Positions 54,215 to 63,965 are shown, numbered from the stretch's first letter. The stretch: DNA of 64,000 nt from Paracoccaceae bacterium (GCA_021741245.1 JAIOYF010000003.1:62001-126000); one strand, 5' to 3'. Notes: a model not told the origin generated them from the sequence alone. Made by a program: numbers and translations.

Positions 54215-54769
54215 ATGAAAGCCTTGGCGTCACGATGGGTCACAGGTGCCTTGCTTTGTGCCGCACTGTTTGTGGCGGCTTGCGCGCAAACGGGCCAGCC
54301 TGAGGCACCAAGTCGTGCGGATCTGTCGCTTGAGGTGCTGCGGCCCAAGAAAGATGCCCGACCTGTGGCAGAGCCCGGAAAATGCTGGCAATCCGATGTC
54401 ACCCCGCTTGTGATCGAGACGGTCAGCGAACAGGTGATGGTGCAGCAAGAGCGTTTGGGCGCAGATGGCAGCCTGTTGCAGCCTGCAGCCTTTCGGACCG
54501 AGACCCATCAGCGCATCGTGCAAGAGCGCGAAGAGGTCTGGTTCCGCAGCCCCTGTCCCGAGGACATGACGGTGGAGTTCATTGCCACCGTTCAACGCGC
54601 GCTCAAGGCGCGGGGGTTTTATCTTTTGCCTCTGACGGGTGTGCTGGACGCGCCCACGCGTGAGGCCATTCACCGCTTTCAGACCGAGCGCGGGCTGGAC
54701 AGCCCGACCCTGTCCTTGGCCGCCGCGCGGGAACTTGGGATCGTGGCCACCGATCTGGATCAGCTATGA
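54215..54769 (+). CDS. Lipoprotein with peptidoglycan-binding domain
   Basis: 184-residue precursor. The signal peptide ends in a lipobox-like LFVAAC, so the mature protein is probably lipid-anchored at the cysteine. The C-terminal part (about 115-180) is a PG_binding_1 domain: TVQRALKARGFYLLPLTGVL and TREAIHRFQTERGLDSP. The central segment with CWQSDVTPLVIETVSEQV has no family I can name. ATG 54215 is chosen because it starts the signal peptide. Its end overlaps the next gene by 4 bases (ATGA). Confidence 0.8.
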   Translation: MKALASRWVTGALLCAALFVAACAQTGQPEAPSRADLSLEVLRPKKDARPVAEPGKCWQSDVTPLVIETVSEQVMVQQERLGADGSLLQPAAFRTETHQRIVQEREEVWFRSPCPEDMTVEFIATVQRALKARGFYLLPLTGVLDAPTREAIHRFQTERGLDSPTLSLAAARELGIVATDLDQL

Positions 54770-55401
54770 GCGACCTTATCGCCGAAGCCGAGGCCGAGGT
54801 TGCACGCCTTTGGGCAGGGCAGCGCGATGGGGCGCATGACTTTGGCCATTTGAACCGCGTCTGGGCCACATGCCGGATCATCATGTTGGACGAAGGCCCT
54901 GTTGATGCCGAGGCTTTGCGGCTGGCGGTGATCTTTCACGATGCAATCAACCTGCCGAAGAATGCGCCCAACAGGTCGCAGGCATCAGTCCTTTCGGCGG
55001 ATCATGCGGCCCAATGGCTTGCGGCAAAGGGTTGGAACGCCTCTCGCATCGCGATTGTTGCCCATGCGATCGAGGCACATAGTTTCTCGGCCGGGATCGT
55101 GCCGCAAAGTGGCGAGGCCCGGATTTTGCAAGATGCTGATCGGCTGGAGGCCTTGGGGGCCATTGGTTTGGCGCGCATGTTTGCTGTGGCGGGCCAGATG
55201 GGCGGGCAGTTGTTCGATCCGGCAGACCCCATGGCGCTGCACCGGCCCTTGGACGACAAGGCCTTTGCGCTGGATCATCTGGAGACAAAGCTATTTCCAA
55301 TCGCCCAAACGATGCAAACCCAAACCGGGCGCGCGATTGCGGCAGAGCGGGCGGAGTGGATGGCCTCTTTCCGCACGCGCCTGTTGTCGGAAATCGAATA
55401 G
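54766..55401 (+). CDS. HD domain metal-dependent phosphohydrolase
   Basis: 211-residue cytoplasmic HD-superfamily protein. The metal ligands follow the order H...HD...D: HDFGHLNRVW, LAVIFHDAINLPKN, AIVAHAIEAHSF and ILQDADRLEALGAIGLAR. It resembles the YedJ/YfbR-like small HD hydrolases, so a nucleotide or phosphorylated metabolite is the likely substrate, but none can be named. It overlaps the lipoprotein gene by 4 bases and ends at a strong terminator. Confidence 0.88.
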   Translation: MSDLIAEAEAEVARLWAGQRDGAHDFGHLNRVWATCRIIMLDEGPVDAEALRLAVIFHDAINLPKNAPNRSQASVLSADHAAQWLAAKGWNASRIAIVAHAIEAHSFSAGIVPQSGEARILQDADRLEALGAIGLARMFAVAGQMGGQLFDPADPMALHRPLDDKAFALDHLETKLFPIAQTMQTQTGRAIAAERAEWMASFRTRLLSEIE

Positions 55402-55420
55402 CAGACTTGCCGGGCAAAGA

Positions 55421-55452
55421 AAAACGCGCGGCAGGGGGCTGCCGCGCGTTTT
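55421..55452. terminator. Bidirectional intrinsic terminator between the HD and degP genes
   Basis: Perfect 14-bp arms AAAACGCGCGGCAG / CTGCCGCGCGTTTT with a GGGG loop. The A and T runs at both ends let it stop both the HD-protein and the convergent degP transcripts. Confidence 0.93.
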
Positions 55453-55474
55453 GGTCTTTCATGCGAACGCTGGC

Positions 55475-56971
55475 TTAGTCGATGGCCAGCGCCACAAAGC
55501 GCAAGTCACCGGCGCGGCGCACCAACAGCAAGATGGACTTGCGGCCTGCATCCTTGGCCTCTGCGATGCGGTCCTCAAGATCCTTCAGACGAACGATTTT
55601 TTGCTGACCGGCCTCGGTGATGTTGTCGCCATCCCGCAGCCCCTTGGCATAAGCCTCTGAGGCCACATCAACCTTGCCCACGATCAGCCCTTCGGCGTCT
55701 TTGGGCAGGTTCAACTGCGTCTTCATCTCATCCGTTACGGGCGCCAGAGTCATCCCAAGAATTTCAGCCTGTTTGGGTTCTTCGGGGGCGTTGGCGACGG
55801 CCGGAATGGCAGTTGCTTCGGCCTCTTCGCGGCGACCAAGGGTCACGGCAAGGGTTTCGGTCTTGCCTTCGCGCAGCACAATCACCGGAACCGCCTCGCC
55901 CACCGGGCTATCGGCCACACGACGGGTCAGGTCACGCGTGTTCTTGACAGACTGGCCCGCAAATGTGGTGATCACATCACCCGATTGGATGCCTGCATCC
56001 TTGGCCGGGCCCTCTGGCACGTCGGTCACCAAGGCACCTTCGGCAGCGGCAAGGCCCATGGCCTCGGCCACATCCGGGGTGACGTCTTGAATACGCACGC
56101 CCAACCAGCCACGACGGGTTTCGCCAAATTGCTTCAGCTGGCCCACAACCTTGTCCACCACATTGGAGGCCATCGAGAAGCCAATCCCGATGGAGCCGCC
56201 GTTGGGCGACAAGATCGCCGTGTTCACGCCGACCACTTGTCCGTCCATGTTGAACAACGGCCCGCCCGAGTTACCACGGTTGATGGCAGCGTCGGTCTGG
56301 ATATAGTCGTCATAAGTGCCCGAAAGCGCACGATTGCGCGCCGAGACGATCCCGGCTGACACAGAAAAGCCCTGTCCCAGCGGGTTACCCATCGCCACAA
56401 CCCAATCGCCCACACGCATCAGATCGGAATTGCCGAACTTGACAAACGGCAGGGGGATATCGCTTTCCACCTTCAAAAGCGCGATGTCGGTTTTCGGGTC
56501 AGTCCCGATCAGCTTTGCGTCCAGCCGCTTGCCCGAGAAGAATTCAATCTCGATCTCATCGGCATTTTCGATCACATGATTATTCGTGACGATATAGCCG
56601 TCTTCCGAGATGACAAAGCCAGAGCCAAGCGCCTCGGACCGGCGGGGGGCGTTATTACCGCCGCCCTGACCGTTGCGATCCATGAAATCGCGGAAGAAGT
56701 CTTCAAACGGGCTTCCGTCGGGCACTTGCGGCCCGCCGGAAACGGGGCCCGCGACCACAGCCGATGTGGTGATATTGACCACCGATGGGCTGATCTGCTC
56801 GGCCAGATCGGCAAAGCTTTCGGTCACGCCGCGGGCAAAAGCGCCATTGGCATGGCCCAACGACAAGGCAAAGCCGAGGCCGATGGCCAACAGGACGGCG
56901 CGCCCTTTTTTGGTGACACCAGTGCTGCTGATCGCAGTATTCTGGGGTCTTGTGATGACTTTGGTCTGCAC
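55475..56971 (-). CDS. degP: DegP/HtrA-family periplasmic serine protease
   Basis: 498-residue protease/chaperone. After a cytoplasmic stretch and signal or anchor helix (AVLLAIGLGFALSLGHANG) comes a trypsin-like domain with the triad His in YIVTNNHVIE, Asp in DPKTDIALLK and Ser in INRGNSGGPLF, then two PDZ domains (about 285-370 and 400-490). GTG 56971 is chosen because AAAGGAG lies 7 bases before it; an ATG further upstream (57025) would add a Cys-rich stretch that is not signal-like. It is convergent with the HD gene, whereas in relatives degP commonly follows hflKC on the same strand. Confidence 0.92.
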   Translation of the reverse strand: MQTKVITRPQNTAISSTGVTKKGRAVLLAIGLGFALSLGHANGAFARGVTESFADLAEQISPSVVNITTSAVVAGPVSGGPQVPDGSPFEDFFRDFMDRNGQGGGNNAPRRSEALGSGFVISEDGYIVTNNHVIENADEIEIEFFSGKRLDAKLIGTDPKTDIALLKVESDIPLPFVKFGNSDLMRVGDWVVAMGNPLGQGFSVSAGIVSARNRALSGTYDDYIQTDAAINRGNSGGPLFNMDGQVVGVNTAILSPNGGSIGIGFSMASNVVDKVVGQLKQFGETRRGWLGVRIQDVTPDVAEAMGLAAAEGALVTDVPEGPAKDAGIQSGDVITTFAGQSVKNTRDLTRRVADSPVGEAVPVIVLREGKTETLAVTLGRREEAEATAIPAVANAPEEPKQAEILGMTLAPVTDEMKTQLNLPKDAEGLIVGKVDVASEAYAKGLRDGDNITEAGQQKIVRLKDLEDRIAEAKDAGRKSILLLVRRAGDLRFVALAID

Positions 56972-57131
56972 TCCCGAACTCCTTTCGTTTCGACAGGTCT
57001 CCCCGCAGGAACACCCATGAAGCATATCCTATCATCGGCCATGCGCGCCGGAATGCAATGCAAACCGGGTGTCAAAGTTTCAAAGCCTTGTGATTGGGCA
57101 GAGAGCCGCGCGTGATGCGAGGCTGGGTGGG

Positions 57132-58640
57132 CTATTGATTTCCGCGTCGCGCAAAAAGGCCGGCATCCTCGGCCGCCCGGCGCAAGGCCCGCGATTTGTT
57201 GACGGTTTCCTGAAACTCCGCCTCTGGATCACTGTCATAGACCACGCCGCCACCGGCCTGAATATACAACGTTTCGTCCTTCAACACGCCTGTGCGCAGG
57301 GCGATACAAAAGTCCATTTCGCCATTTGCTGCAAAGTATCCGACCCCGCCACCATAGATGCCGCGCTTTTCCGGCTCCAGCTCGTCGATGATCTCCATCG
57401 CCCGCACCTTTGGGGCGCCCGAAACGGTGCCTGCGGGCAAGCCGGCCAGCAGGGCGGAAAGCGCGTCTTCATCGTCACGAATCTGGCCCACGACGTTCGA
57501 GACGATATGCATCACATGGGAATAGCGTTCGATGATGAACTTTTCGGTCGGGCGGACGGTGCCGACCTTTGCCACGCGGCCCACATCATTGCGGCCCAGA
57601 TCCAGCAGCATCAGGTGTTCTGCCAATTCCTTTTGGTCGGCCAGAAGGTCGGCCTCCAGCGCGCGGTCCTCTTCGGGGGTGGCGCCGCGCACACGTGTGC
57701 CTGCAATCGGGCGCACCGTCACCTCACCATCGCGCAGGCGAACAAGGATTTCGGGGCTGGCCCCGATCACCTGAAAGCCACCAAAGTTGAAAAAGAACAT
57801 GAAAGGCGACGGGTTGGTGCGGCGCAGACTGCGATAGAGCGCAAAGGGCGGCAATTCAAACCGCTGCGCCCAGCGTTGGCTGGGGACGACCTGAAAGATA
57901 TCGCCCGCGCGGATGTAATCCTTGGCCTTTTCCACGGCGGCTTTGTAGCCGTCCTTGGTGAAATTCGACGCCGCCGCCCCCACGGGGGCCGCCTCGCCCA
58001 GATCGCGCTGCGTGGCGGGGGAACGGTCCAGATCACGCAAGGAGTCCATCACGCGTTCCGCCGCCTGAGCATAGGCGGCACGGGCCGACAGCCCGCTTGC
58101 CGCCCATGCGGGCGCAACCAGCGTCACCTCACCCTTGACCCCGTCCAGAACTGCGATGACAGAAGGGCGCATCAAGACCGCATCGGGCAGGCCGATGGGA
58201 TCGGGGTTCACGTCGGGCAGGTTTTCGACCAGACGGATCATGTCATAGCCCAGATAGCCAAACAGCCCGGCCGACACCGCAGGCATGCCTTCGGGCATGT
58301 CGATGGCACATTCGGCAATCAGTGCCCGCAATGTCGTCAGCGGATGGCCATCAAGCGGGGCAAAGGCATTGGCGTCGAACCGCGCCTCGCGGTTGATCTC
58401 TGACGCGGTGCCGTGACAGCGCCAGATCAGATCCGGCTTCATCCCCACGATGGAATAGCGCCCGCGCACCTCTCCGCCCGTGACGGATTCGAGCATGAAG
58501 GTGTCTTTGCGCGCCTCGCCCAGTTTCAGCATCAGGCTGACGGGCGTATCAAGATCAGCCGCCAGCCGCGCCCAGACCAGTTGGTTTTTCCCCTGTTTCC
58601 AGTTTTGCTCGAACTCTTCAAACGAAGGGGAAAGGGTCAT
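57132..58640 (-). CDS. trpE: Anthranilate synthase component I
   Basis: 502-residue large subunit, which converts chorismate to anthranilate using ammonia from TrpG. The tryptophan-feedback site is in TFMLESVTGGEVRGRYSIVG. The catalytic half includes FQVVPSQRWAQRF, RPIAGTRVRG, LLDLGRNDVGRVAK and the late AGTVSGAPKVRAMEIIDELE. No amidotransferase domain is fused and trpG is not in the window. The gene lies 12 bases after the PpiD-like gene, a linkage seen in other Rhodobacterales, so they are probably co-transcribed. Confidence 0.96.
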   Translation of the reverse strand: MTLSPSFEEFEQNWKQGKNQLVWARLAADLDTPVSLMLKLGEARKDTFMLESVTGGEVRGRYSIVGMKPDLIWRCHGTASEINREARFDANAFAPLDGHPLTTLRALIAECAIDMPEGMPAVSAGLFGYLGYDMIRLVENLPDVNPDPIGLPDAVLMRPSVIAVLDGVKGEVTLVAPAWAASGLSARAAYAQAAERVMDSLRDLDRSPATQRDLGEAAPVGAAASNFTKDGYKAAVEKAKDYIRAGDIFQVVPSQRWAQRFELPPFALYRSLRRTNPSPFMFFFNFGGFQVIGASPEILVRLRDGEVTVRPIAGTRVRGATPEEDRALEADLLADQKELAEHLMLLDLGRNDVGRVAKVGTVRPTEKFIIERYSHVMHIVSNVVGQIRDDEDALSALLAGLPAGTVSGAPKVRAMEIIDELEPEKRGIYGGGVGYFAANGEMDFCIALRTGVLKDETLYIQAGGGVVYDSDPEAEFQETVNKSRALRRAAEDAGLFARRGNQ

Positions 58641-58652
58641 CCATCAAGGCTT

Positions 58653-60521
58653 TCAGTTGAATTGCGCATGGACCGCGTTGATTGCGGATTGATCAAGGGT
58701 AATGCCCGCCTCATTGGTCAGCGCATTGGAAAACAGCGCCAGCGCATCTTGTGAAAGGGCCTGTTCCACCTGCGTTGCAATCGCGCCTTTCAGGGCTGCC
58801 GGGCCATCGCCCTCTTGCGTGGCGGCGGTGACCTCGTCCAGCCGGACGATCCCGGTAAAGCCCGGCCCTTCAATCACACGCATCTCGCCCGCTGCCATGG
58901 CAAACACGGCCTGCAACAGCGACGTCGGCGCGCCTTCAACAAAGCCATCACGGGCGATATTCGCGGTCCGGTCCACGATCCCAAAGCTGCCAAGCGACTG
59001 GCCAGCTTCGACCGCTGACTTGATCTCGACCGCACGCGCAGACAGGGCCTTTGCCAAGGCATCTGCACGCCACGCGGTCGTCACAGCCTCGCGGGCCGTT
59101 TCAAACGGGATCGGCGCAGGCGGCACGATTTCTTCCAGACGCAAGGCAACCACACCGCCATCATCCAGCAAGATCGCTTCGGGGAAATCCCCGTCGGCAA
59201 GGGCGGCGGCGGCATCGCGGAATTTGGGATAGGCGGCGATGCCTTCGGGGGATTGGGCATCGGCCACGAAATCAAGCGTGCCCAGCGTCATGCCATGATC
59301 CTTGACCAGATCTTCAAGCGTGGCCCCGCCAGCCAGTTGGTCATCAATCGCCTCAACCTTGTCCGAGATGGCGCGCCGTGCCGCGTCGGTCTTGATCTCG
59401 GCAGCCAGATCGTTCTTTGCCTCGTCAAAAGTGGTTTCCTGCGCTGCCAAAATCGCATTCATGCGAAAGAGCGCTGGCCCCAGATCGCTGTCAAATGGTC
59501 CCACCACACCCGGTTCGGTCAACGCAAAGACCGCGTCACCCGCAGCGCCCAATTCCTCTTGCCCCACATCGCCAAGGTCGATGTCATCAAGGGCAAGGCC
59601 ACGGTCGGCCACAAGGGTTTCAAAGGGGGTGCCCGCATCAAAGCGGGCCTTTGCAGCCTCTGCCTCGGCCTGCGACGGATAGATCAGCCGTTCAACCAGA
59701 CGCTTTTCGGGCTGCACATAGGTGTCGATCTTGTCGTCATACATCGCGCGCAGCGTGGCTTCATCGACCGGTTGCTGATCGGCAATCGTCTCGGGCAAAA
59801 GGGCCGCATAGGTAATGCGCTTTGCCTCAGGTGCGGTAAAATTTGCGATATTGGCGTCATGGAACGCGGTCAATTCGGCATCGGTCGGGGTGGGCAGGGG
59901 GGCTGTCAGATCCGCTTCGCCCAAACGCAGCAGGGAAGAGCCGCGACGCTCGCCGATATAGGCGTAAAGCGTATCGGTTACGACCGCAGGGGTCGCAAAA
60001 CCACCGGCGACGGCCCCTGTCAAAACCTGCCGCGCGATGTCTGCGCGCAGGCTGGCCTCAAACTCCGTTTCCGTCAGATTGGCGCGATCCAGCGCAAACC
60101 GATAGGTTTCGCGGTCAAAACTGCCTGAGACTCCGTGAAACGCTGTGGTCTTCTGGATTTCTGCCGCAACAGTCACATCGCCGACAGAAAGGCCAATGCG
60201 ATCCGCCTCGTTGTCCATCGCGGTTTGCGCAACGATCTGCTGCAACACCTGACGATCCACCCCAAAGGCCTGCGCCTGCGCGAAGGTGATGTTTTGGCCA
60301 AATTGGGCCGACAGGCTGCGCAGTTCTTGCTGCATGGCGCGGGCATAGGCATTGATCGGAATCTCGCGATCCCCGACCTTGCCGATTGCGGTGATGTTGC
60401 CGCCGAAATTGGTGATCCCAAAGCCGCCAAGCCCCAGCACCAGCATGGCCATCAGGGTCCAAATCACAATCTGGCCTGCCTTGCCCTTTTTGCGCGGGGT
60501 CTCTTCGGTGTTCTTGGCCAT
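58653..60521 (-). CDS. PpiD-like periplasmic peptidyl-prolyl isomerase
   Basis: 622-residue membrane-anchored foldase. A short cytoplasmic tail and one helix (about 15-35, IVIWTLMAMLVLGLGGFGI) are followed by a SurA-N-type chaperone domain with INAYARAMQQELRSLSAQFG. A parvulin-type rotamase-like domain (about 250-370) includes DTYVQPEKRLVERLIYPSQ and DDIDLGDVGQEELG, and a second SurA-like half follows. Layout matches E. coli PpiD. The parvulin motif is divergent, so catalytic activity is uncertain. ATG 60521 is chosen as the start with AAGGGCAAAG upstream. Located before trpE. Confidence 0.88.
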   Translation of the reverse strand: MAKNTEETPRKKGKAGQIVIWTLMAMLVLGLGGFGITNFGGNITAIGKVGDREIPINAYARAMQQELRSLSAQFGQNITFAQAQAFGVDRQVLQQIVAQTAMDNEADRIGLSVGDVTVAAEIQKTTAFHGVSGSFDRETYRFALDRANLTETEFEASLRADIARQVLTGAVAGGFATPAVVTDTLYAYIGERRGSSLLRLGEADLTAPLPTPTDAELTAFHDANIANFTAPEAKRITYAALLPETIADQQPVDEATLRAMYDDKIDTYVQPEKRLVERLIYPSQAEAEAAKARFDAGTPFETLVADRGLALDDIDLGDVGQEELGAAGDAVFALTEPGVVGPFDSDLGPALFRMNAILAAQETTFDEAKNDLAAEIKTDAARRAISDKVEAIDDQLAGGATLEDLVKDHGMTLGTLDFVADAQSPEGIAAYPKFRDAAAALADGDFPEAILLDDGGVVALRLEEIVPPAPIPFETAREAVTTAWRADALAKALSARAVEIKSAVEAGQSLGSFGIVDRTANIARDGFVEGAPTSLLQAVFAMAAGEMRVIEGPGFTGIVRLDEVTAATQEGDGPAALKGAIATQVEQALSQDALALFSNALTNEAGITLDQSAINAVHAQFN

Positions 60522-60611
60522 GGCTTTGCCCTTCAGGAAAAAGGTTTTCGACTGTCTAAGCGGTTGCGCCGGGGGCGGCAAGGCCCGCCGTCGCCCCGGC
60601 GCCCTTGATCC

Positions 60612-61790
60612 CTAAGGGCGAAAGGCCGCGAGCCTGCCAAACATCTCGGCTATTCCGGCGGCATCGACATTGGCAAAGGCGATCCGGATCTGACGCCGCC
60701 CCTCGGGAGAGCCTTCGGGTTGAAACATCGTGCCGGGCAGCATCAAGATCGAGGCATCGCGGACAAGCTGTTTGCACAGCGCGTCAGAGGCCATGTCAAA
60801 CGGGTGCTCGACATAGGCGAAATAGGCCCCGCATCCCAAAAGCTTCCATCCCGGCAACTGACCAAAACCTGCGACCATCGCCGCGCGGCGGGCCAAAATC
60901 TCATCCCGCTCGCCCGCGACCCATTGGCCAAGGTTGCGCATGCCCCAAAGGGCTGCGATCTGGCCAAGCTGGCTTGGGCAAATCGCGACGGTATCAAGAA
61001 ATTTTTCTACCTCTGCCAAGCGTGCCGGATGGGCGACCATTGCGCCCACGCGGTGCCCGGTCAGGCGGTAGGCCTTGGAAAAGCTGTAAAGCTGGATCAG
61101 CGTGTCTGACCAATCCTCATCCATGAACAGATCATGCGGGCGGCCCGTGCGGCTGTCAAAATCGCGGTAGGTTTCATCCACGATCAGGGCGATATCATGC
61201 GCCCGGCACAGATCGCGGAACGCGGCCAAGGTTTCGGCAGGGTATTCCGATCCGCCGGGGTTATTGGGCGAAACCAGCACGATAGCGCGGGTCTTTTCCG
61301 TGATCGCAGCTGCCGCATCTGAGACCAGTGGCACAAGGCCGGGGCCTGCAGGCAGGGGGACGGTTTTCACGCCTTGCATATCAAGCCACATTTTATGGTT
61401 GAAATACCAAGGCGTTGGCAAAATCACCTCATCCCCCGCGCCAGCAAGGGTGGACATCACGGCGGTAAAGGCCTGATTGCAGCCCTGTGTAATGGCAACC
61501 TGATCTGGGCTGATCTTGCCATCATAGGCCGCCGACCATTGCGCCGCCACCTCGGCCCGCAACTCGGGCAGGCCAAGGACGGGGCCGTACAGATGCGCCG
61601 CGTCATTATTCAACGCCGCGTCCGCAATCGCCTGACGCAGCGCCAGCGGCGGTGGCTCCACCGGGGCGGCCTGGCTGACGTTGATCAGCGGGCGATCTGC
61701 CGGGAACACCACACCTTGCAGCCAACGCCGCGCCTCCATCACAGGCGGGGCTTCGGTCGCGGCCATGGCGGGGTTGAGGGGCAGGGTCAT
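60612..61790 (-). CDS. Class I/II pyridoxal-phosphate aminotransferase
   Basis: 392-residue fold-type I aminotransferase of the AspC/AATase I-gamma group. HLYGPVLGLPELRAEVAAQW, LPTPWYFNHKMWLDMQGV, VLVSPNNPGGSEYPAETLAA and the Schiff-base lysine in LYSFSKAYRLTGHRVGAMV are all standard. The C-terminal arginine that binds the substrate carboxylate is in RQIRIAFANVD. Substrate unknown. ATG 61790 is preferred over a GTG three codons earlier. The stretch upstream holds repeat copy C. Confidence 0.88.
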   Translation of the reverse strand: MTLPLNPAMAATEAPPVMEARRWLQGVVFPADRPLINVSQAAPVEPPPLALRQAIADAALNNDAAHLYGPVLGLPELRAEVAAQWSAAYDGKISPDQVAITQGCNQAFTAVMSTLAGAGDEVILPTPWYFNHKMWLDMQGVKTVPLPAGPGLVPLVSDAAAAITEKTRAIVLVSPNNPGGSEYPAETLAAFRDLCRAHDIALIVDETYRDFDSRTGRPHDLFMDEDWSDTLIQLYSFSKAYRLTGHRVGAMVAHPARLAEVEKFLDTVAICPSQLGQIAALWGMRNLGQWVAGERDEILARRAAMVAGFGQLPGWKLLGCGAYFAYVEHPFDMASDALCKQLVRDASILMLPGTMFQPEGSPEGRRQIRIAFANVDAAGIAEMFGRLAAFRP

Positions 61791-61818
61791 GGGTGGCACC
61801 TTTGGCTGGCGGCGGCAC

Positions 61819-61870
61819 CGGGGGTTTCACACCCCCGGACCCCCGTGGGATATTTATGAACAGATGAAGG
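61819..61870 (+). repeat. Dispersed hairpin-plus-tail repeat, copy C
   Basis: CCGGGGGT-TTCAC-ACCCCCGG hairpin, a second C run, then the tail GATATTTATGAACAGATGAA (61849-61868). Nearly identical to copy A over its whole length. Unlike A and B it does not precede a start codon on its own strand: it lies between two minus-strand genes, pointing toward the 3' end of the phosphoribosyltransferase gene. Confidence 0.85.
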
Positions 61871-61902
61871 CGGGCAGAACCGGGGGCACAGCGAAGGGGG
61901 CC

Positions 61903-62409
61903 TTAATCCGTGCCGCGATAGGGTTGCACGTATTGCAGCGCCATATCCCATGGAAAGAAGATCCAAGTGTCTTGGCTGACCTCGGTGATAAAGGTATCGA
62001 CCTGCGGACGGCCCGAGGGTTTGGCATAGACGGTGGCGAAATGCGCCTTTGGGTAAAGCTTTCGCACCAGTTCCAGTGTTTTGCCGCTATCGACCAGATC
62101 GTCCACAACCAAAATCCCGGTGCCATCGCCCATCAGGCTGTCTTGTGGGGCCTTGAGAACCTTCGCCTCGGTCTGTGCCTGATGGCTGTAGGATTTCACG
62201 CTGATTGTGTCGACGATGCGGATATCCAACTCGCGGCTTACGATCATTGCGGGCACAAGGCCGCCTCGGGTGATCCCGACCACGGCTTTCCACGCGCCCT
62301 CATCCGGCCCCTTACCATCCAGCCGCCAGGCAAGCGCGCGGGCATCGCGGTGAATCTGGTCCCAACTGACGTGGAACCCTTTTTCATGTGGCAAACGGTC
62401 GGCAGACAT
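61903..62409 (-). CDS. gpt: Xanthine(-guanine) phosphoribosyltransferase
   Basis: 168-residue purine salvage enzyme that attaches phosphoribose from PRPP to xanthine or guanine. The PRPP-binding motif is [38 protein letters not shown] and the C-terminal [18 protein letters not shown] match the Gpt/XPRT group. AAGGAGGGCG precedes the ATG. The LysE-type gene ends 12 bases upstream on the same strand. Confidence 0.92.
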   Translation of the reverse strand: MSADRLPHEKGFHVSWDQIHRDARALAWRLDGKGPDEGAWKAVVGITRGGLVPAMIVSRELDIRIVDTISVKSYSHQAQTEAKVLKAPQDSLMGDGTGILVVDDLVDSGKTLELVRKLYPKAHFATVYAKPSGRPQVDTFITEVSQDTWIFFPWDMALQYVQPYRGTD

Positions 62410-62421
62410 GGGCGCCCTCCT

Positions 62422-63036
62422 TCAGGTGGCTGCGATTTTCAGGCCCAACAGGGCAAGCAAACCGCCAAAGCAGCGGTCGATGATGGTTTTAAGGCTGATG
62501 TAGGCCGTTTTGGACCGCTCGAACGAGAAGACCCGGGCGACAAGAGTATTCCAGATCGCCTCGTTCAGAAAGACCACGACCAGCAGGGCCGCGATCACCC
62601 AAAACGGCGTGCCTTGCGGCACAGTGCCGATAAAGATGGCCGAGAACAGCACGGCAGGTTTCGGGTTTGACAGCTGCGTCATCAGACCCAAGCGAAAAGC
62701 AGAAAGGGCCGAGCGGGGCGGACGGGCGTCTTGCGACATATCAAGCGGCGTATCCGCCTCAACCCACATGCGCCACGCCATGTGGATCAGGTAAAGCCCA
62801 CCCACGATCTTGAGCGTCCACAGGAGGGCAGGGGCCGCCTGAAACACCAGTGCAAGCCCGAACAGCGCCGCCGATGCCCAGACCACGGCCCCCGCGCCAA
62901 TACCCATGGCCAGAAACGCGCCTGTGCGCATGCCTTCGGTCACGCCCGTGCGCGCTGCCATCAAAACGGCAGGGCCTGGGCTTATCGCTGCCATCAGATG
63001 CAACAACGCCACGGCAAGAAAGGCGGTCAGGGTCAT
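62422..63036 (-). CDS. LysE/RhtB family amino-acid exporter
   Basis: 204-residue inner-membrane protein with five to six predicted helices. The family signature near the N-terminus is present: LHLMAAISPGPAVLMAARTG, then EGMRTGAFLAMGIGAGAVVW. The later QLSNPKPAVLFSAIFIGTVP is also typical. It exports an amino acid or related compound that cannot be named. Its start overlaps the fabI stop by 4 bases. Confidence 0.92.
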   Translation of the reverse strand: MTLTAFLAVALLHLMAAISPGPAVLMAARTGVTEGMRTGAFLAMGIGAGAVVWASAALFGLALVFQAAPALLWTLKIVGGLYLIHMAWRMWVEADTPLDMSQDARPPRSALSAFRLGLMTQLSNPKPAVLFSAIFIGTVPQGTPFWVIAALLVVVFLNEAIWNTLVARVFSFERSKTAYISLKTIIDRCFGGLLALLGLKIAAT

Positions 63037-63854
63037 TCTTTGCGCCCGGTGACGACATCAATATCGGGGGCATCCACGGCCTTCATCCCCACGACGTGAT
63101 AGCCCGCATCCACATGCAGATTCTCACCCGTCGTGCCAGAGCCAAGGTCGGACAGCAGATAGAGCGAGGCTTTGCCAACCTCTTCTTGCGTCACATTGCG
63201 GCGCAGCGGCGAGTTCAACTCGTTCCACTTCATGATATAACGGAAGTCGCCAATGCCCGAGGCGGCCAAGGTCTTGATCGGGCCGGCCGAAATAGCATTG
63301 CAGCGGATGCCGTCCTTGCCCAGATCCTCGGCGATGTATTTGACCGACGCCTCCAGCGCGGCCTTGCACAGGCCCATCACGTTGTAGTGCGGCATCACCT
63401 TTTCCGCGCCGTAATAGGTCAAGGTCAGCAAGCTGCCACCATCTGGCATCAGGCGGCTGGCCCGTTGGCACACCGCCGTAAAGCTGTAGACGGAAATATC
63501 CATCGACATCAGAAAGTTGTCACGGCTGGTTTCGACATAGCGGCCGCGCAACTCGTTCTTGTCGGAAAAGCCGATGGCATGCACCAGGAAATCGATCTTG
63601 CCCCATGTGGCCTCAATATAGGCAAACAGAGCGTCCAGTGAGGCCTCGCTTGAGACGTCACACTCGATCATCTCAGACATCCCGATGGAGGCGATCAGAG
63701 GCTGCACACGTTTCTTCAGCGCATCGCCCTGATAAGAGAACATCATTTCAGCACCATGGTCGGCCAAAGTCTTGGCAATTCCCCATGCGATAGACTTGTC
63801 ATTGGCAAGCCCCATGATCAGCCCGCGTTTTCCAGCCATCAGTGCTGTTGACAT
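63033..63854 (-). CDS. fabI: Enoyl-[acyl-carrier-protein] reductase (NADH)
   Basis: 273-residue short-chain-dehydrogenase enzyme that catalyses the last step of each fatty acid elongation cycle. Cofactor-binding GLANDKSIAWGIAKTLADHG, HAIGFSDKNELRGRYVETS and the catalytic Tyr-x6-Lys in HYNVMGLCKAALEASVKY are diagnostic of FabI, the triclosan target. The segment NSPLRRNVTQEEVG is the substrate-loop region. GAGGGTTAAAG precedes the ATG. Divergent from a probable pdxH across about 110 bases. Confidence 0.96.
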   Translation of the reverse strand: MSTALMAGKRGLIMGLANDKSIAWGIAKTLADHGAEMMFSYQGDALKKRVQPLIASIGMSEMIECDVSSEASLDALFAYIEATWGKIDFLVHAIGFSDKNELRGRYVETSRDNFLMSMDISVYSFTAVCQRASRLMPDGGSLLTLTYYGAEKVMPHYNVMGLCKAALEASVKYIAEDLGKDGIRCNAISAGPIKTLAASGIGDFRYIMKWNELNSPLRRNVTQEEVGKASLYLLSDLGSGTTGENLHVDAGYHVVGMKAVDAPDIDVVTGRKE

Positions 63855-63965
63855 TCTTTAACCCTCGTCCACTTTTCGCGTTGTTGACGACGTGTAGGCG
63901 AAAGCCCATGTCCGTTCAAGCAGTGGCTGCAGGCATGACGCAAGGCGCGTCAAGGAAGGACGATC

